Assembly (NCBI RefSeq): GCF_019050325.1
Contig: NZ_VOMB01000016.1
Location: 770,844 to 834,843, forward strand
Reading direction: 5' to 3'
DNA from: [Mycobacterium] fortunisiensis
GTDB lineage: Bacteria; Actinomycetota; Actinomycetes; Mycobacteriales; Mycobacteriaceae
Length of the DNA: 64,000 nt
Below the pieces are notes generated by a model that did not search any database, was not told where the DNA came from, and saw only the letters and a program-made list of their open reading frames with translations. Position numbers and translations under genes: made by a program. How positions within the stretch are numbered: the stretch's first letter is position 1; every line of letters starts with the position of its first letter. Positions 46,139 through 57,105 of this stretch are shown piece by piece.

Positions 46139-47881
46139 TTACCCAGCGGCCCGCGGCTGGACAGTCCGCACGATCGCGAAAGAGTGTCCGGGCAATGTCG
46201 TGGTGGCCGCGCCGATGTCGGGGTCGTCCCAGGCGGTCACCAGTTCGCCGGTGACCGGAATCGACACCGCATCGGTACCCAGGTTGCAGGCGATGGCCAA
46301 AGCGCCACGTTGCAGCACGATCCAGCGTTGCCGTTCGTCGAATTCGATCGACAGGTGATCCAGCCATGGGTCGGCCAGATCGGGTTCGTCGCGCCGCAAC
46401 GCGATCAGCTGGCGATAGGTGCGCAGTAGCCGACCGTGTTCAGCTGCGGTGGCTTCGGCCCATTTCAGTTTGGACCGCTCGAATGTCGCCGGATCCTGTG
46501 GGTCGGGTATCTCGTCGGCATCCCAACCGTGCTCGGCGAATTCGGCCTTGCGGCCCTCGGCCGTGGCGCGGGCCAGTTCCGGCTCGGGGTGCGAGCTGAA
46601 GAACTGGAAGGGTGAGGACGACCCCCATTCCTCGCCCATGAAAAGCATGGCGGTATACGGGGATCCGAGTGCCAGCGCCGCCTTGACGGCGAGCTGGCCG
46701 AAGGTGAGCCGCTGCGACGGCCGGTCGCCGACCGCGCGATTACCGACCTGGTCGTGGGTGAGGGTGTAGGCCAGCAGCCGGGTAGCCGGGATGGTGGCGG
46801 TGTCCAACGGGCGCCCGTGCCTGCGATGGCGGAACGACGAGTACGTTCCGGCATGGAAGTAGCCGTGCTTCAACGTCTGCGCCAATGTCTCCAGCGACCC
46901 GAAATCGGCGTAGTAGCCCTGGCGTTCACCCGATACCGCGGTATGGATGGCGTGGTGGATGTCGTCGTCCCATTGTGCGGTCAGGCCGTAGCCGCCCCGA
47001 TCGCGCGGCGTGATCAGCCGCGGATCGTTCAGGTCGCTCTCGGCGATCAGCGATAAAGGTCTGCCGAGTTGCCCCGCGAGAGCGTCGGTTTCGGCGGCGA
47101 GCTCCTCGAGCAGATGGACCGCGGTGTTGTCCATCAACGCGTGCACCGCGTCCAGGCGCAGGCCGTCGACATGGAAATCGCGCATCCAGCGCAGCGCGCA
47201 GTCGATGATGTAGGCGCGCACCTCGTCGGAACCGGCGTCGGACAGATTGATCGAGGCACCCCAGGGGTTGTGGCCGGCGGACAGGTACGGGCCGAACCGC
47301 GGCAGGTAATTGCCCGACGGGCCAAGGTGATTGAACACCGCGTCGATCAGCACGCCGAGGCCCCGCGCGTGGCAGGCGTCGACGAAGCGGACGAGTCCGT
47401 CGGGACCGCCGTAGGGTTCGTGTACCGCATACCAGAGCACTCCGTCGTAGCCCCAGCCGTGCGTGCCGCCGAAGGCGTTGACCGGCATCACCTCGACGAA
47501 GTCCACACCGAGAGCGACCAGGTGATCCAGCTTGTCGATGGCAGCGTCGAATGTCCCGGCCGGCGTGAATGTTCCGATGTGCAGTTCGTAGATCACCCCG
47601 CCGCAGATCGAGCGGCCGGCCCAACCCGAGTCGGTCCAGGCCCCCGGAGCCGGTGTCCACAGCTGTGAACGCTCGTGCACGCCGTCGGGCTGACGCGGCG
47701 AGCGCGGGTCGGGCAACACCTTTGGGTCGTCGTCGAGGACAAAGCCGTAGCGCGCGTCGGCGCGGCAGGCGACCTCGGCGTGCCACCAGTCGTCGGAGCT
47801 GCGCGTCATCTCGTGCAGCTCGCCGTCCACGTCGACCTGCACACGGTCGGGGCTGGGCGCCCACACCGTGAACTCAGTCAT
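46139..47881 (-). CDS. treZ: Malto-oligosyltrehalose trehalohydrolase
   Basis: A 580-residue GH13 enzyme that releases trehalose from maltooligosyl-trehalose made by TreY. The N-terminal carbohydrate-binding-like domain begins MTEFTVWAPSPDRVQVDVDG. The barrel has the conserved VDFVEVMPVNAFGGTHGWGYDG, GLGVLIDAVFNHLGPSGNY and DGLRLDAVHAL (catalytic Asp), then LIAESDLNDP (catalytic Glu). ATG at 47881, overlapping the treY stop by eight bases. Last gene of the treX-treY-treZ operon, which converts glycogen to trehalose. Confidence 0.96.
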   Translation of the reverse strand: MTEFTVWAPSPDRVQVDVDGELHEMTRSSDDWWHAEVACRADARYGFVLDDDPKVLPDPRSPRQPDGVHERSQLWTPAPGAWTDSGWAGRSICGGVIYELHIGTFTPAGTFDAAIDKLDHLVALGVDFVEVMPVNAFGGTHGWGYDGVLWYAVHEPYGGPDGLVRFVDACHARGLGVLIDAVFNHLGPSGNYLPRFGPYLSAGHNPWGASINLSDAGSDEVRAYIIDCALRWMRDFHVDGLRLDAVHALMDNTAVHLLEELAAETDALAGQLGRPLSLIAESDLNDPRLITPRDRGGYGLTAQWDDDIHHAIHTAVSGERQGYYADFGSLETLAQTLKHGYFHAGTYSSFRHRRHGRPLDTATIPATRLLAYTLTHDQVGNRAVGDRPSQRLTFGQLAVKAALALGSPYTAMLFMGEEWGSSSPFQFFSSHPEPELARATAEGRKAEFAEHGWDADEIPDPQDPATFERSKLKWAEATAAEHGRLLRTYRQLIALRRDEPDLADPWLDHLSIEFDERQRWIVLQRGALAIACNLGTDAVSIPVTGELVTAWDDPDIGAATTTLPGHSFAIVRTVQPRAAG

Positions 47882-50141
47882 CGGTTCGCTCCAGCAGGGC
47901 CACCGGCAGTTCGGCGAACACGTCGGCCGCGGCCACCGGACCGGCCCAGCGACGACCGCTGAGGCGATCGGTCCACCGGCCGTCGGGTAACGGCAACAGC
48001 GTGTCGCCCCAGCCGGATTCGGCCAGCCGGACCGTCCACCGGCTCACCGCGACCACGACATCCTCGCCGCGGGCGAAGGCCACCAGGTGTCGCCCGGCGC
48101 TCCCTGAGCCGAGCAACGGGGTGTAGCCGCCGGCCCGGAATGTCTCCGGGTACCGGCGGCGCAACGCCAATGCTGCGGCCGTCACCCTGAGCTTTGGATC
48201 GTCCCCGCGTTCCAGGGCCGCACGCAGCACCGGGTAATCGACCGGGCGTCGATTGTCCGGATCGACCAGGCTGTCCTCGGCTGACTCCGTCCCCTGGTAG
48301 ACATCCGGAATGCCCGGAGCGGTCAGCTGCAGGAGCTTCTGGCCCAGGCTGTCGCTGCGGGCATGGCTGCTCAACCGGCCCACCAGTGCGGTCAGTTCTT
48401 GGGCGTTCGGCCCGTCGAGCACTCGATCCAGCCAGGCGTGCACGGCGTCTTCGAAGTCGGTTGACGGGTCGTGCCAACTGGTGTGGACGGCGGCCTCCCG
48501 GATCGCTTTCTCGGCGTACCCGTGCAGCCGGCCGCGCAGGTCGTCGGAGACCGTGCCGTCGCCCGGCCAGGCGCCGAAGATGTTCTGCCACAGGAACAAT
48601 GCGGTGGCACGGTCGGGCGGTTCGGTCAGTGCCGTCCACCGTTCGACCGCGTCGGCCCAGATCTCGGGGACCTGGGACAGCACCCCGATCCGGGCGCGTA
48701 CGTCTTCGCCGCGCTTGGTGTCGTGAGTGGACAGCGTGGTCATGGCCGTCGGCCAGACCCGTGCCCGCGTCGCGGTTCGCTGGTGGAATTCGGCCACGCT
48801 GACCCCGAACAAGTCGGGTGCGCCGCCGACCTCGTTGAGTGCGACCAGTCGCGCGTCGCGGTAGAACAGGCAGTCCTCGACGGCCTTCGCGGTGGCGGCT
48901 CCGCACAGTTGGTTGAATCGGGTGACCGCCTCGGTGCTGGTGGACAGGGCCACCGCCACCGTGGCCAGCGCATCGGTGAATTCCGGTGCACTGCTTGCTG
49001 TTTCCTGCAGTGCCATCGGCAGGACCGCGCCGAGTGCCGGGTAGTCGCCGCGGTACACGCCGATGCGGCTGATCAGTGCCGCCAGCGCGGCGGGCAGCTG
49101 CTGGGGGTACTGTCCGGTCGCGGCGGTGATGGTCCGGCTCAGCCGGCCCAGCTCGCTGGCCAGGGTGTCGGTGACGGCCGCGGCCTTCAGCGTGCGCTCG
49201 GCCTCGGGTTCGCGCGGCCCACTGAGTGCGCTGAGCGCGGTCTCGCCGGCCGGGTCGATGAACAGTCCGCCGACCTCGCGCAGCGCGTCGTACCCGGTGG
49301 TGCCGTCCACGGTCAGCGACGCATCCAAACTTTCGTCGGCGGCCAGGATCTTTTCCACCACGATCCAGGCGTCGGGGCCGGTGAGCTCGCGGAGCCGGCG
49401 CAGATAGCCCGCGGGGTCGGACAATCCATCCGGATGGTCGATCCGCAGGCCGTCCACCAGGCCCTCGTCGAACCAACGTTTGATCTCGGCGTGGCTGGCA
49501 TCGAACACCGCCGGGTCCTCCTGGCGCAGCGCGGCCAGGGAGGTGATGGAGAAGAACCGTCGATAGCCACAGATCCCGTTGCGCCAGCCGGTCAGCCGGT
49601 AGTGCTGCCGATCGTGCACCTGGCTGCCGGAGCCGGTAGCGGTGCCCGGGGCGACGGGAAACACCAGATCGCCGAGCCGCAAGCGATCACCGTCGACCCT
49701 GAGATCGGCGACGTCGTCGTCAGAACCCAGGACTGGCAACACAATCCGGCCCTCGCCGAGTTCCCAGTCGATGTCGAAGTAGTCGGCATACGCCGAGGCC
49801 CGGCCGTACCGCAACACATCCCACCACCACGGGTTCTGCTCGGGGTGGGCGACGCCGACGTGATTGGGCACGATGTCGATGATCAAGCCGATGTCGCGGG
49901 CCCGCGCCGCTTCCGAGAGACGACGCAGACCGTCGGGGCCGCCGAGTGCCGCCGACACCGTGGTGGGATCGGTGACGTCGTAGCCGTGGGTAGAGCCGAG
50001 CGCCGCGGTCAGGATCGGCGACAGGTACAGATGCGAGGCACCGAGGCGGTCGAGGTAATCCAGCAGATCGATCGCGTCGTCGAATGTGCAGCAGTCCCCG
50101 CGCATCTGGAGCCGATACGTGGACAGGACCGGGCGCGTCAT
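47874..50141 (-). CDS. treY: Maltooligosyl trehalose synthase
   Basis: A 755-residue GH13 isomerase that converts the reducing-end alpha-1,4 bond of maltodextrins to alpha,alpha-1,1. The N-terminus TRPVLSTYRLQMRGDCCTFDDA and LDRLGASHLYLSPILTAALGSTHGYDV are TreY signatures. IIDIVPNHVG, then DGLRIDHPDGLSDP with the nucleophile, and a SLVDPDNRRPVDY block near the C-terminus complete it. ATG at 50141 follows the treX stop by one base. Length is close to the 765 recalled for M. tuberculosis. It works with TreZ. Confidence 0.96.
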   Translation of the reverse strand: MTRPVLSTYRLQMRGDCCTFDDAIDLLDYLDRLGASHLYLSPILTAALGSTHGYDVTDPTTVSAALGGPDGLRRLSEAARARDIGLIIDIVPNHVGVAHPEQNPWWWDVLRYGRASAYADYFDIDWELGEGRIVLPVLGSDDDVADLRVDGDRLRLGDLVFPVAPGTATGSGSQVHDRQHYRLTGWRNGICGYRRFFSITSLAALRQEDPAVFDASHAEIKRWFDEGLVDGLRIDHPDGLSDPAGYLRRLRELTGPDAWIVVEKILAADESLDASLTVDGTTGYDALREVGGLFIDPAGETALSALSGPREPEAERTLKAAAVTDTLASELGRLSRTITAATGQYPQQLPAALAALISRIGVYRGDYPALGAVLPMALQETASSAPEFTDALATVAVALSTSTEAVTRFNQLCGAATAKAVEDCLFYRDARLVALNEVGGAPDLFGVSVAEFHQRTATRARVWPTAMTTLSTHDTKRGEDVRARIGVLSQVPEIWADAVERWTALTEPPDRATALFLWQNIFGAWPGDGTVSDDLRGRLHGYAEKAIREAAVHTSWHDPSTDFEDAVHAWLDRVLDGPNAQELTALVGRLSSHARSDSLGQKLLQLTAPGIPDVYQGTESAEDSLVDPDNRRPVDYPVLRAALERGDDPKLRVTAAALALRRRYPETFRAGGYTPLLGSGSAGRHLVAFARGEDVVVAVSRWTVRLAESGWGDTLLPLPDGRWTDRLSGRRWAGPVAAADVFAELPVALLERTDD

Positions 50142-50142
50142 G

Positions 50143-52311
50143 TCAGGCCGTCTTGCGCAGGACGAGCAGTGAGCGGGCCGGTAAGGAGATCTTCTCGCCG
50201 GCGAACACGATGAGATCGGAATCACCGGTCGGACAGGCGGTGTCGAGGTCTCCGGTCCATTCGGTCGCGTAATCGCCGTTGGGGGTGACGAAATCCTGTT
50301 CATGGTCGTTGGCGTTGAAGCACAACAGGAAGGTGTCGTCGACGACGCGCTCACCGCGGGCGTTGGGCTCCGGGATGGCGTCACCGTTGAGGAAAACCGC
50401 CACGCACGTGCCCAGCCCCGTGCCCCAGTCCTCCGGGGTCATCTCGGTGCCGGCCGGGGTGAGCCAGGCGATGTCGCGGACCTGATCGCCGCTGCGAATC
50501 GGCTTGCCCTCGAAGAACCGGCGACGACGGAAAGCCGGGTGGCGCTGGCGGAATGCCACCACCCTGCGGGTGAATTCCAGGTGCTCGGCGTTGGTGTCCG
50601 CCAGCGACCAGTCCATCCAGGACAATTCGGAGTCTTGGCAGTACACGTTGTTGTTGCCCAGTTGGCTACGCCCGAACTCGTCGCCGTGCGCGATCATCGG
50701 GGTGCCCTGGGACAACATCAGTGTGCCCATGATGTTGCGCATCTGCTTGGCGCGCAGGGCCAGGATGTCCGGATCGTCGGTCGGTCCTTCCACACCGCAA
50801 TTCCACGACCGGTTGTGACTCTCGCCGTCGCGGTTGTCCTCGCCGTTGGCCTGGTTGTGCTTCTCGTTGTAGGACACCAGGTCATTGAGGGTGAAGCCGT
50901 CGTGACAAGTGACGAAGTTGATGCTGGCGCTGGGGCGACGGCCGGTGGCCTCGTAGAGGTCTGACGACCCGGTCAGCCGGGACGCGAATTCACCGAGGGT
51001 GGCGGGTTCGCCGCGCCAGTAGTCACGCACCGTGTCGCGATACTTCCCGTTCCACTCGGTCCACAAACCCGGGAAGTTGCCCACCTGGTAGCCGCCCTCG
51101 CCGACATCCCACGGTTCGGCGATCAGTTTCACCTGGCTGATCACCGGGTCCTGCTGCACCAGATCGAAGAATGCCGAAAGTCGGTCCACGTCGTAGAACT
51201 CGCGGGCCAGGGTGGAGGCCAGGTCGAACCGGAAGCCGTCGACGTGCATGTCCAGCACCCAGTAGCGCAGCGAGTCCATGATGAGCTGCAGGGTGTGCGG
51301 GTGCCGGGCGTTGAGGCTGTTGCCGGTACCGGTGAAGTCCTTGTAGTACTCGGGCTCGCCGTCGACCAGCCGGTAGTAGGCGGCGTTGTCGATGCCGCGG
51401 AAATTGATGGTCGGACCCAGGTGGTTGCCTTCGGCGGTGTGGTTGTAGACCACGTCGAGGATCACTTCGATCCCCGCATCGTGGAAGGCCTTCACCATGG
51501 TCTTGAATTCCGCCACCGCGCCGCCGGCATGCCGGGTGGCCGCGTACTGGAAGTGCGGGGCGAAGAAGCCGACGGTGTTGTAACCCCAGTAGTTGCGCAG
51601 TCCCAGGTCCAGCAGCCGGTGGTCGTGCATGAACTGGTGTACCGGCATCAGCTCGATGGCGGTGACGTTCAACGACTGCAGATACTCGATGATCACCGGG
51701 TGGCTCAGCCCGGCGTAGGTGCCGCGGAGCTCGTCGGGGATCCCCGGGTGTGTCTGGGTCATGCCCTTGACGTGCGCCTCGTAGATCACGGTGTCGTGGT
51801 AGGGGGTTTTGGGGGAGCGGTCCGAGCCCCACTGGAAGAACGGGTTGATCACCACGCTGGTCATGGTGTGGCCGAGCGAATCGATGTGGGGTGGGGTGCC
51901 GGAACCTGGTGGATCGGCCGTCAAGTCGTAGGAGAACAGGGCCTGGCCGAAATCGAAATCACCGTGGAAGGACTTGCCGTAGGGATCGAGCAGTAGCTTG
52001 CTGGGATCGCACCGGTGGCCGGCCCCGGGATCCCAGGGTCCGTGTACCCGGTAGCCGTAGCGCTGCCCGGGCGTCACGGTCGGCAGATAGGCGTGCCAGA
52101 CGTAACCGTCGACCTCCTCGAGGTTGATCCGGTGTTCGGTGCCGTCCTTGCCGATCAGACACAATTCGACGCGTTCGGCGACCTCGGAGAACAACGAGAA
52201 GTTGGTGCCCGCACCGTCATACGTGGCGCCGAGCGGGTAGGCCTCACCGGGCCACACCGTCGACATCGGGATCGGACCCGAGGATGACGGCAGGGGCGAC
52301 GACGGCGGCAT
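50143..52311 (-). CDS. treX: Glycogen debranching enzyme TreX / GlgX
   Basis: A 722-residue GH13 debranching enzyme that cuts alpha-1,6 branches of glycogen to supply linear maltodextrins to TreY. An N-terminal CBM48-like domain (PLGATYDGAGTNFSLFSEVAERVELCLI) precedes the barrel. The barrel has VILDVVYNHTAEGNHLGPT, VDGFRFDLASTLARE (nucleophile) and LIAEPWDVGEGGYQVGNFPG (acid/base), and NFVTCHDGFTLNDLV binds substrate. The ATG at 52311 lies four bases after the acyltransferase stop. It is also named glgX; the treX name follows its operon. Confidence 0.95.
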   Translation of the reverse strand: MPPSSPLPSSSGPIPMSTVWPGEAYPLGATYDGAGTNFSLFSEVAERVELCLIGKDGTEHRINLEEVDGYVWHAYLPTVTPGQRYGYRVHGPWDPGAGHRCDPSKLLLDPYGKSFHGDFDFGQALFSYDLTADPPGSGTPPHIDSLGHTMTSVVINPFFQWGSDRSPKTPYHDTVIYEAHVKGMTQTHPGIPDELRGTYAGLSHPVIIEYLQSLNVTAIELMPVHQFMHDHRLLDLGLRNYWGYNTVGFFAPHFQYAATRHAGGAVAEFKTMVKAFHDAGIEVILDVVYNHTAEGNHLGPTINFRGIDNAAYYRLVDGEPEYYKDFTGTGNSLNARHPHTLQLIMDSLRYWVLDMHVDGFRFDLASTLAREFYDVDRLSAFFDLVQQDPVISQVKLIAEPWDVGEGGYQVGNFPGLWTEWNGKYRDTVRDYWRGEPATLGEFASRLTGSSDLYEATGRRPSASINFVTCHDGFTLNDLVSYNEKHNQANGEDNRDGESHNRSWNCGVEGPTDDPDILALRAKQMRNIMGTLMLSQGTPMIAHGDEFGRSQLGNNNVYCQDSELSWMDWSLADTNAEHLEFTRRVVAFRQRHPAFRRRRFFEGKPIRSGDQVRDIAWLTPAGTEMTPEDWGTGLGTCVAVFLNGDAIPEPNARGERVVDDTFLLCFNANDHEQDFVTPNGDYATEWTGDLDTACPTGDSDLIVFAGEKISLPARSLLVLRKTA

Positions 52312-52315
52312 CGCC

Positions 52316-54478
52316 TCACCACCAACCGGTGGCCGCCGCCATTTGACGGCCCAACTCAGCCGTCATCGTGCGCATGTAGGTGGTCGAAAGGTGGTGGGAA
52401 TCGTGATACAGCAACACATTTCCTTCCACCACGCGGCAATAGTCCTTGCGGCACACCGCATCGCTCATGTCGAGTGGCTTGAGCAGTGGGAACCTTCCGA
52501 TGAAATCGAGCGTGGGATTGTGGTCGGACAGTACCTTGGACCGCTCGATGCCGCAGGAGATGGCATCGCCGCCGTTGGCCAGGCAGTCGTACGGGAAGTA
52601 CGGCTTGCCGTTGCGGGTGAGCCATGGTGTGTCGCGCATGGCCAGCACCGGAATGTTGGCCTTGGAGAATGCTTCCCAGATACCGATGTAGGTCCCCGGC
52701 ATCACATCGCCGGGTTTGATGTTCCACGGGCGGGTCGACGTGGTGAACACGAAATCGGGGCGATCGGCGATGAGGTGGGTCATCACCTTTTCGTTCCACT
52801 CATGGCACTTCGGATACGGCCGGTTGTCGCCCATCACCCGCGGCACTTCTTCGGTGGTCAGCGGGCAACCCATCTTGAGGTAGGTGACCACTTTGAAGTT
52901 GTGCAGCCGGCCGAGCAGGTCCAGGGCGGTGATCCAGTGCTCGGCGTGTGACCCGCCGGCCACCGCGATGGTGCGTGCCGCAGTCTTGTCGCCGTAGGTG
53001 CAGTTGATCACGTCGAGATTGCCGAAGTCGCTGATGCAGCCGTCGGTGGTGGAGGCCGGCAGATCGTCTTTGGCCTCGAGCACGGTGGGACGCATCGGCA
53101 GCTTGGGCACCCGGGCGTGGTTGATCAGGGCGCGCGCCCCCGGGTAATCGCGGGCCGACAATCCGGAGAGCTCTTTGCCGTTGGCTCGCTGCACGGTGAC
53201 GTGCTCACGCCAGGTGAACGACGTGGCGGTCAGTGCGACGCCGAGCAGGCCGACGATCGAGCCCAGCACGATGGTGGGGCGGCGCAGCCGCTCGCGCAGC
53301 GGAGCCTGCGGTGCGGTGACACTGGCGGGCTTGATCTTCTGCTGGCGCAGCGGGTCCTCGATGTAGCGCGTGGTGAACCAGGCCAGCACGCCCGAGATCA
53401 AGAGCACGGTCGCGCCCTCGAGGAAGTTCACCTGGGCGTGGCCGGAGTAGGACAGCCAGAAGATCAGCAGTGGCCAGTGCCACAGGTACAGCGAGTAGGC
53501 CATCGAGCCCAGCGACACAAATGGTTTGGTGGCCAGCATCCGGTTGGGGGCGGGTAGCCGCTCGGTGTCGGGGTCGCGGTTGGCGGCGGTCAGGATGAAG
53601 ATGATGGTGGCGCCGACCGGAACCAGGGTCCAGGGCCCGGGGAATTCTTTGACACCGTCGAGCAGCCAGCCGCAGGACAGGATCGCGGCCAGCGACACGG
53701 TGGCCAGGATGGTGCGCAGCCACATCGGCCAGCGCACCACGGGCACCAGCGCGCCGGCCAACGCGCCGACCAACAGTTCCCATCCCCGGGCGAAGCTGTT
53801 GTAGTACGCGGTGGCCTGGTCGACGTTGTGCGCGATGATCGCGTACACGAACGACGCGATCGTCAGGAGGCTGAGTAACGTGATGAACGCGGCCCGCAGG
53901 TGCCGGCCGAACATCCGGCGGCCCAGCAAGGCGAACCCGAACACCAGCGCCAAGAAGGCCACATAGAACTGGCCTTGGACCGACATCGACCAGATGTGCT
54001 GCAGCGGGCTGACGGCCTCACCGGCGCGAAGGTAGTCCGCCGCGGTATTGGCCAATTCCCAGTTCTGGTAGTACCCCAGGCTGGCGAGGCTTTGATCAGC
54101 AAACGCTTCCCAGCGTGTCTCGGGCTGCACCAGGATGGTCAGCACCGCAGCTCCGGCAAGCACGACGACCAGGGCGGGCAACAACCGCCGCAACAGTCGG
54201 ACCACCTCGGGAATCGGGTGCAGCGGTGCGTCGGGGTTGAGCGCGAGACGCAGCATCTTGCCACCGAAGAAGAAGCCGGACAGCGCCAGGAAAACGTCGA
54301 CACCACCGGAAACCCGGCCGAACCAGACGTGGAATATTGCCACGAGTGCGATCGCGATGCCGCGCAACCCGTCGAGATCGTGCCGGTAGAAACCGGAGGC
54401 CCGGGACCCCATGACGGCAGGTGAAACGGAACCGGATTCGGTGCCGGGCTCCGTCCGGGGTGCGTCAAGGGTATTCAT
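52316..54478 (-). CDS. OafA-type acyltransferase with C-terminal SGNH domain
   Basis: A 720-residue membrane acyltransferase. The N-terminal acyltransferase-3 domain (about 20-400, ten membrane spans) starts [20 protein letters not shown], with the conserved histidine, then [17 protein letters not shown] periplasmic SGNH-like domain (about 480-720) contains [13 protein letters not shown] and the terminal [11 protein letters not shown], which supplies the Asp-x-x-His pair. Such proteins O-acetylate cell-wall or surface glycans. The ATG at 54478 gives a length close to Rv1565c of M. tuberculosis, which has the same neighbours. It is first in the run to treX-treY-treZ with 4-base spacing. Confidence 0.9.
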   Translation of the reverse strand: MNTLDAPRTEPGTESGSVSPAVMGSRASGFYRHDLDGLRGIAIALVAIFHVWFGRVSGGVDVFLALSGFFFGGKMLRLALNPDAPLHPIPEVVRLLRRLLPALVVVLAGAAVLTILVQPETRWEAFADQSLASLGYYQNWELANTAADYLRAGEAVSPLQHIWSMSVQGQFYVAFLALVFGFALLGRRMFGRHLRAAFITLLSLLTIASFVYAIIAHNVDQATAYYNSFARGWELLVGALAGALVPVVRWPMWLRTILATVSLAAILSCGWLLDGVKEFPGPWTLVPVGATIIFILTAANRDPDTERLPAPNRMLATKPFVSLGSMAYSLYLWHWPLLIFWLSYSGHAQVNFLEGATVLLISGVLAWFTTRYIEDPLRQQKIKPASVTAPQAPLRERLRRPTIVLGSIVGLLGVALTATSFTWREHVTVQRANGKELSGLSARDYPGARALINHARVPKLPMRPTVLEAKDDLPASTTDGCISDFGNLDVINCTYGDKTAARTIAVAGGSHAEHWITALDLLGRLHNFKVVTYLKMGCPLTTEEVPRVMGDNRPYPKCHEWNEKVMTHLIADRPDFVFTTSTRPWNIKPGDVMPGTYIGIWEAFSKANIPVLAMRDTPWLTRNGKPYFPYDCLANGGDAISCGIERSKVLSDHNPTLDFIGRFPLLKPLDMSDAVCRKDYCRVVEGNVLLYHDSHHLSTTYMRTMTAELGRQMAAATGWW

Positions 54479-54555
54479 GGTCGAGGCCAATTTACCTAAC
54501 ATCGCCGTGCCACTCACATTTCGGATGCGTGCGTCGCCGCCGGTGAGCAAACGGC

Positions 54556-54561
54556 TAGGCT
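54556..54561 (+). promoter_or_regulatory. -10 element of bioA, leaderless
   Basis: TAGGCT at 54556-54561 ends eight bases before the bioA GTG at 54570, so the transcript would begin at or next to the start codon. I see no Shine-Dalgarno sequence and no BioQ-type TGAAC/GTTCA site in the gap between bioA and the divergent acyltransferase. Confidence 0.5.
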
Positions 54562-54569
54562 GCCCGACT

Positions 54570-55877
54570 GTGGCTGAGCTGACACCGGCGCAGATCAGTG
54601 CCATCGACGCGGCCCACATCTGGCATCCGTACAGCGCCATGGGCGCCGACGCGCTTGCGCCGGTGGTGGCGGTCGGGGCCAAGGGCGCATGGCTGACTGT
54701 GATCGACCCGTCCGACGGGGCCGAGATCGAGGTTCTCGACGCGATGGCGTCGTGGTGGACGGCCGTGCACGGCCACGGACATCCGGTGCTCGACCGGACG
54801 ATCAACGACCAACTCGCCACCATGAACCACGTCATGTTCGGCGGTCTCACCCACGAACCGGCCGCACGGCTGGCGCAGCTGCTGGTGGATCTCACACCCG
54901 CGGGCCTGGAAACCGTGTTCTTCAGCGATTCCGGGTCGGTGTCGGTGGAGGTGGCGGTGAAGATGGCGCTGCAGTATTGGCGCAGCGTGGGCCGTGGGTC
55001 GAAACATCGCCTGATGACTTGGCGGGGCGGCTATCACGGCGACACGTTCACGCCGATGAGCGTGTGCGATCCCGACGGTGGCATGCATGAGCTGTGGTCT
55101 GGAGAAAACTCGGTCTTGGTGCCCCAAATTTTCGCACCGCCGGTGCCTGCCGACTATCGACCGGCCTACAGCGAGGCCTTCGAGCAGCAGCTGGCCGAGC
55201 ACGCCGACGAGCTCGCCGCGGTGATCGTCGAACCCGTGGTGCAGGGCGCCGGCGGCATGCGTTTCCACGACCCGCGCTATCTGTCGGATCTGCGCGCGAT
55301 CTGCGATCGGCACGAGGTGTTGCTGATCTTCGACGAGATCGCCACCGGGTTCGGCCGCACCGGCACGTTGTTCGCCGCCGAGCAGGCCGGTGTCAGTCCG
55401 GACATCATGTGCGTGGGCAAGGCGTTGACGGGCGGCTACATCACCCTGGCCGCCACGCTGTGTACCCGCGCGATCGCCCGGACGATCAGCGCGGGGGAGC
55501 CGGGGGCCCTGATGCACGGGCCGACGTTCATGGCCAATGCGCTGGCTTGCGCGGTCGGGGTCGCCGCGGTGGAACTCCTGGTCGGCTCCGACTGGCGGGC
55601 CCGGGTGGCCGAGATCGAGGCAGGCCTGCGCCGTGGCCTGGAGCCGGCGCGCACACTGCCCGGCGTCGCCGACGTCCGGGTACTCGGTGCGATCGGCGTG
55701 ATCGAGATGCGCGAGCCGGTCGACATGAAGGTGGCGACGGCGGCGGCGTTGCGGCACGGGGTCTGGCTGCGGCCGTTCGGGAAGCTGATCTACGCCATGC
55801 CGCCCTTCATCTGCACCCCGGCCGAGGTGGATCAGATCACCGCCGGGATGGTCGGCGTGGCCCGTGCACTAACCTGA
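54570..55877 (+). CDS. bioA: Adenosylmethionine-8-amino-7-oxononanoate aminotransferase
   Basis: A 435-residue class III PLP aminotransferase that makes 7,8-diaminopelargonate with SAM as amino donor. [10 protein letters not shown] is the BioA-specific N-terminus. [19 protein letters not shown] binds PLP phosphate, and [14 protein letters not shown] carries the PLP-binding Asp. The Schiff-base lysine is Lys284 in [12 protein letters not shown] at 54570, apparently leaderless. The stop codon (55875-55877) lies inside the BioQ box that controls bioFD. Length 437 is recalled for M. tuberculosis. Confidence 0.96.
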   Translation: MAELTPAQISAIDAAHIWHPYSAMGADALAPVVAVGAKGAWLTVIDPSDGAEIEVLDAMASWWTAVHGHGHPVLDRTINDQLATMNHVMFGGLTHEPAARLAQLLVDLTPAGLETVFFSDSGSVSVEVAVKMALQYWRSVGRGSKHRLMTWRGGYHGDTFTPMSVCDPDGGMHELWSGENSVLVPQIFAPPVPADYRPAYSEAFEQQLAEHADELAAVIVEPVVQGAGGMRFHDPRYLSDLRAICDRHEVLLIFDEIATGFGRTGTLFAAEQAGVSPDIMCVGKALTGGYITLAATLCTRAIARTISAGEPGALMHGPTFMANALACAVGVAAVELLVGSDWRARVAEIEAGLRRGLEPARTLPGVADVRVLGAIGVIEMREPVDMKVATAAALRHGVWLRPFGKLIYAMPPFICTPAEVDQITAGMVGVARALT

Positions 55878-55938
55878 ACGGTGTTTAATGATCGGCACCG
55901 CCGACGTGTTCAACGGTCGGCACCGCCGACGTGTTCAA
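55875..55938. promoter_or_regulatory. BioQ operator array of the bioFD promoter
   Basis: TGAACGGTGTTTA (55875-55887) is a near-perfect BioQ box overlapping the bioA stop. It is followed by two exact 22-bp direct repeats, 55892-55913 and 55917-55938, each containing TCGGC-ACC-GCCGA and ending GTGTTCAA. GTTCA-type half sites at 55883, 55908 and 55933 are spaced 25 bp apart. Confidence 0.8.
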
Positions 55939-55956
55939 GGCACAGAGGAGCACCAC

Positions 55957-57105
55957 GTGACGCGCACGGATCTATCCCCGCTGGCCTGGCTCGCCGACGT
56001 CGAGCAGCAGCGCCGGAACGCCGGGCTGCGTCGTGAGCTGCGCACCCGCCCCGCGGTGGCCACCGAGTTGGACCTGGCCTCCAACGACTACCTGGGGCTG
56101 TCACAGCACCCCGAGGTGCTCGACGGCGGTATCGAGGCGTTGCGCACCTGGGGCGCCGGCGCGGGCGGTTCTCGCCTGGTGACCGGAAACACCGAACTGC
56201 ACGAAGGGTTCGAACAGGCGCTGGCGGCGTTCGTCGGCGCCGAGTCGGCGCTGGTCTTCTCCTCGGGTTACACCGCCAACCTCGGCGCCGTGGTCGCCCT
56301 TTCCGGGCCCGGTTCGCTGCTGGTCTCCGATGCCCTGACCCATGCCTCGCTGGTCGACGCCTGCCGGCTGTCGCGGGCCCGGGTGGCCGTCACGCCGCAT
56401 CGTGACGTGGCCGCGGTGGAGGCCGCGCTGTCGGCGCGCACCGAACAGCGGGCAGTGGTGCTCACCGAGTCGGTGTTCAGCGCCGACGGGGTGCTCGCGC
56501 CGCTGCGTGAGCTGCACACCGTGTGCCGTCGGCACGGTGCGCTGTTGCTCGTCGACGAGGCGCACGGCCTCGGGGTGCGGGGCGTGGGCGGTCAGGGCCT
56601 GCTGTACGAGGCCGGGCTGGCCGGCGCGCCGGACGTCGTGATGACGACGACGCTGTCGAAGGCGCTGGGCAGCCAGGGTGGCGTGGTGCTCGGCCCGGCG
56701 GCGGTGCGTGCCCATCTGATCGACGCGGCCCGGCCGTTCATCTTCGACACCGGACTGGCGCCGGCGGCGGTCGGCGCGGCGTGGGCCGCGCTGCGGGTGC
56801 TGATCGCCGAACCGCAACGCGCGCAGGCGGTCTTGGGTCACGCCGCCGAGTTGGCCCGGATCTCGGGGGAGACCGCGACGCCGGACTCCGCGGTGGTCTC
56901 GGTGATCCTGGGCGAGCCCGAGGTTGCGGTGGCAGCTGCCGCGGCCTGCCTGGACCACGGTGTACGGGTGGGCTGCTTCCGGCCGCCGACGGTGCCCGCC
57001 GGCACGTCGCGACTGCGGTTGACCGCGCGAGCCTCACTGACCGGCGACGAGATGGACCTGGCCCGCCAGGTGCTGACCGAGGTGCTGTCCAAGGCCCGGT
57101 CGTGA
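55957..57105 (+). CDS. bioF: 8-amino-7-oxononanoate synthase
   Basis: A 382-residue alpha-oxoamine synthase condensing pimeloyl thioester and alanine with loss of CO2. [17 protein letters not shown] is the family start, [14 protein letters not shown] holds the PLP-binding Asp-His, and the Schiff-base lysine is Lys235 in [15 protein letters not shown] at 55957 has GAGGAG at 55945-55950. It overlaps bioD by four bases (GTGA). Preceded by the repeat-rich BioQ operator. Confidence 0.95.
   Translation: MTRTDLSPLAWLADVEQQRRNAGLRRELRTRPAVATELDLASNDYLGLSQHPEVLDGGIEALRTWGAGAGGSRLVTGNTELHEGFEQALAAFVGAESALVFSSGYTANLGAVVALSGPGSLLVSDALTHASLVDACRLSRARVAVTPHRDVAAVEAALSARTEQRAVVLTESVFSADGVLAPLRELHTVCRRHGALLLVDEAHGLGVRGVGGQGLLYEAGLAGAPDVVMTTTLSKALGSQGGVVLGPAAVRAHLIDAARPFIFDTGLAPAAVGAAWAALRVLIAEPQRAQAVLGHAAELARISGETATPDSAVVSVILGEPEVAVAAAAACLDHGVRVGCFRPPTVPAGTSRLRLTARASLTGDEMDLARQVLTEVLSKARS

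Noticed and set aside
54478..54570. BioQ site in front of bioA
   Set aside because: I looked for TGAAC/GTTCA pairs in the divergent gap and found none; only a -10-like TAGGCT is visible.
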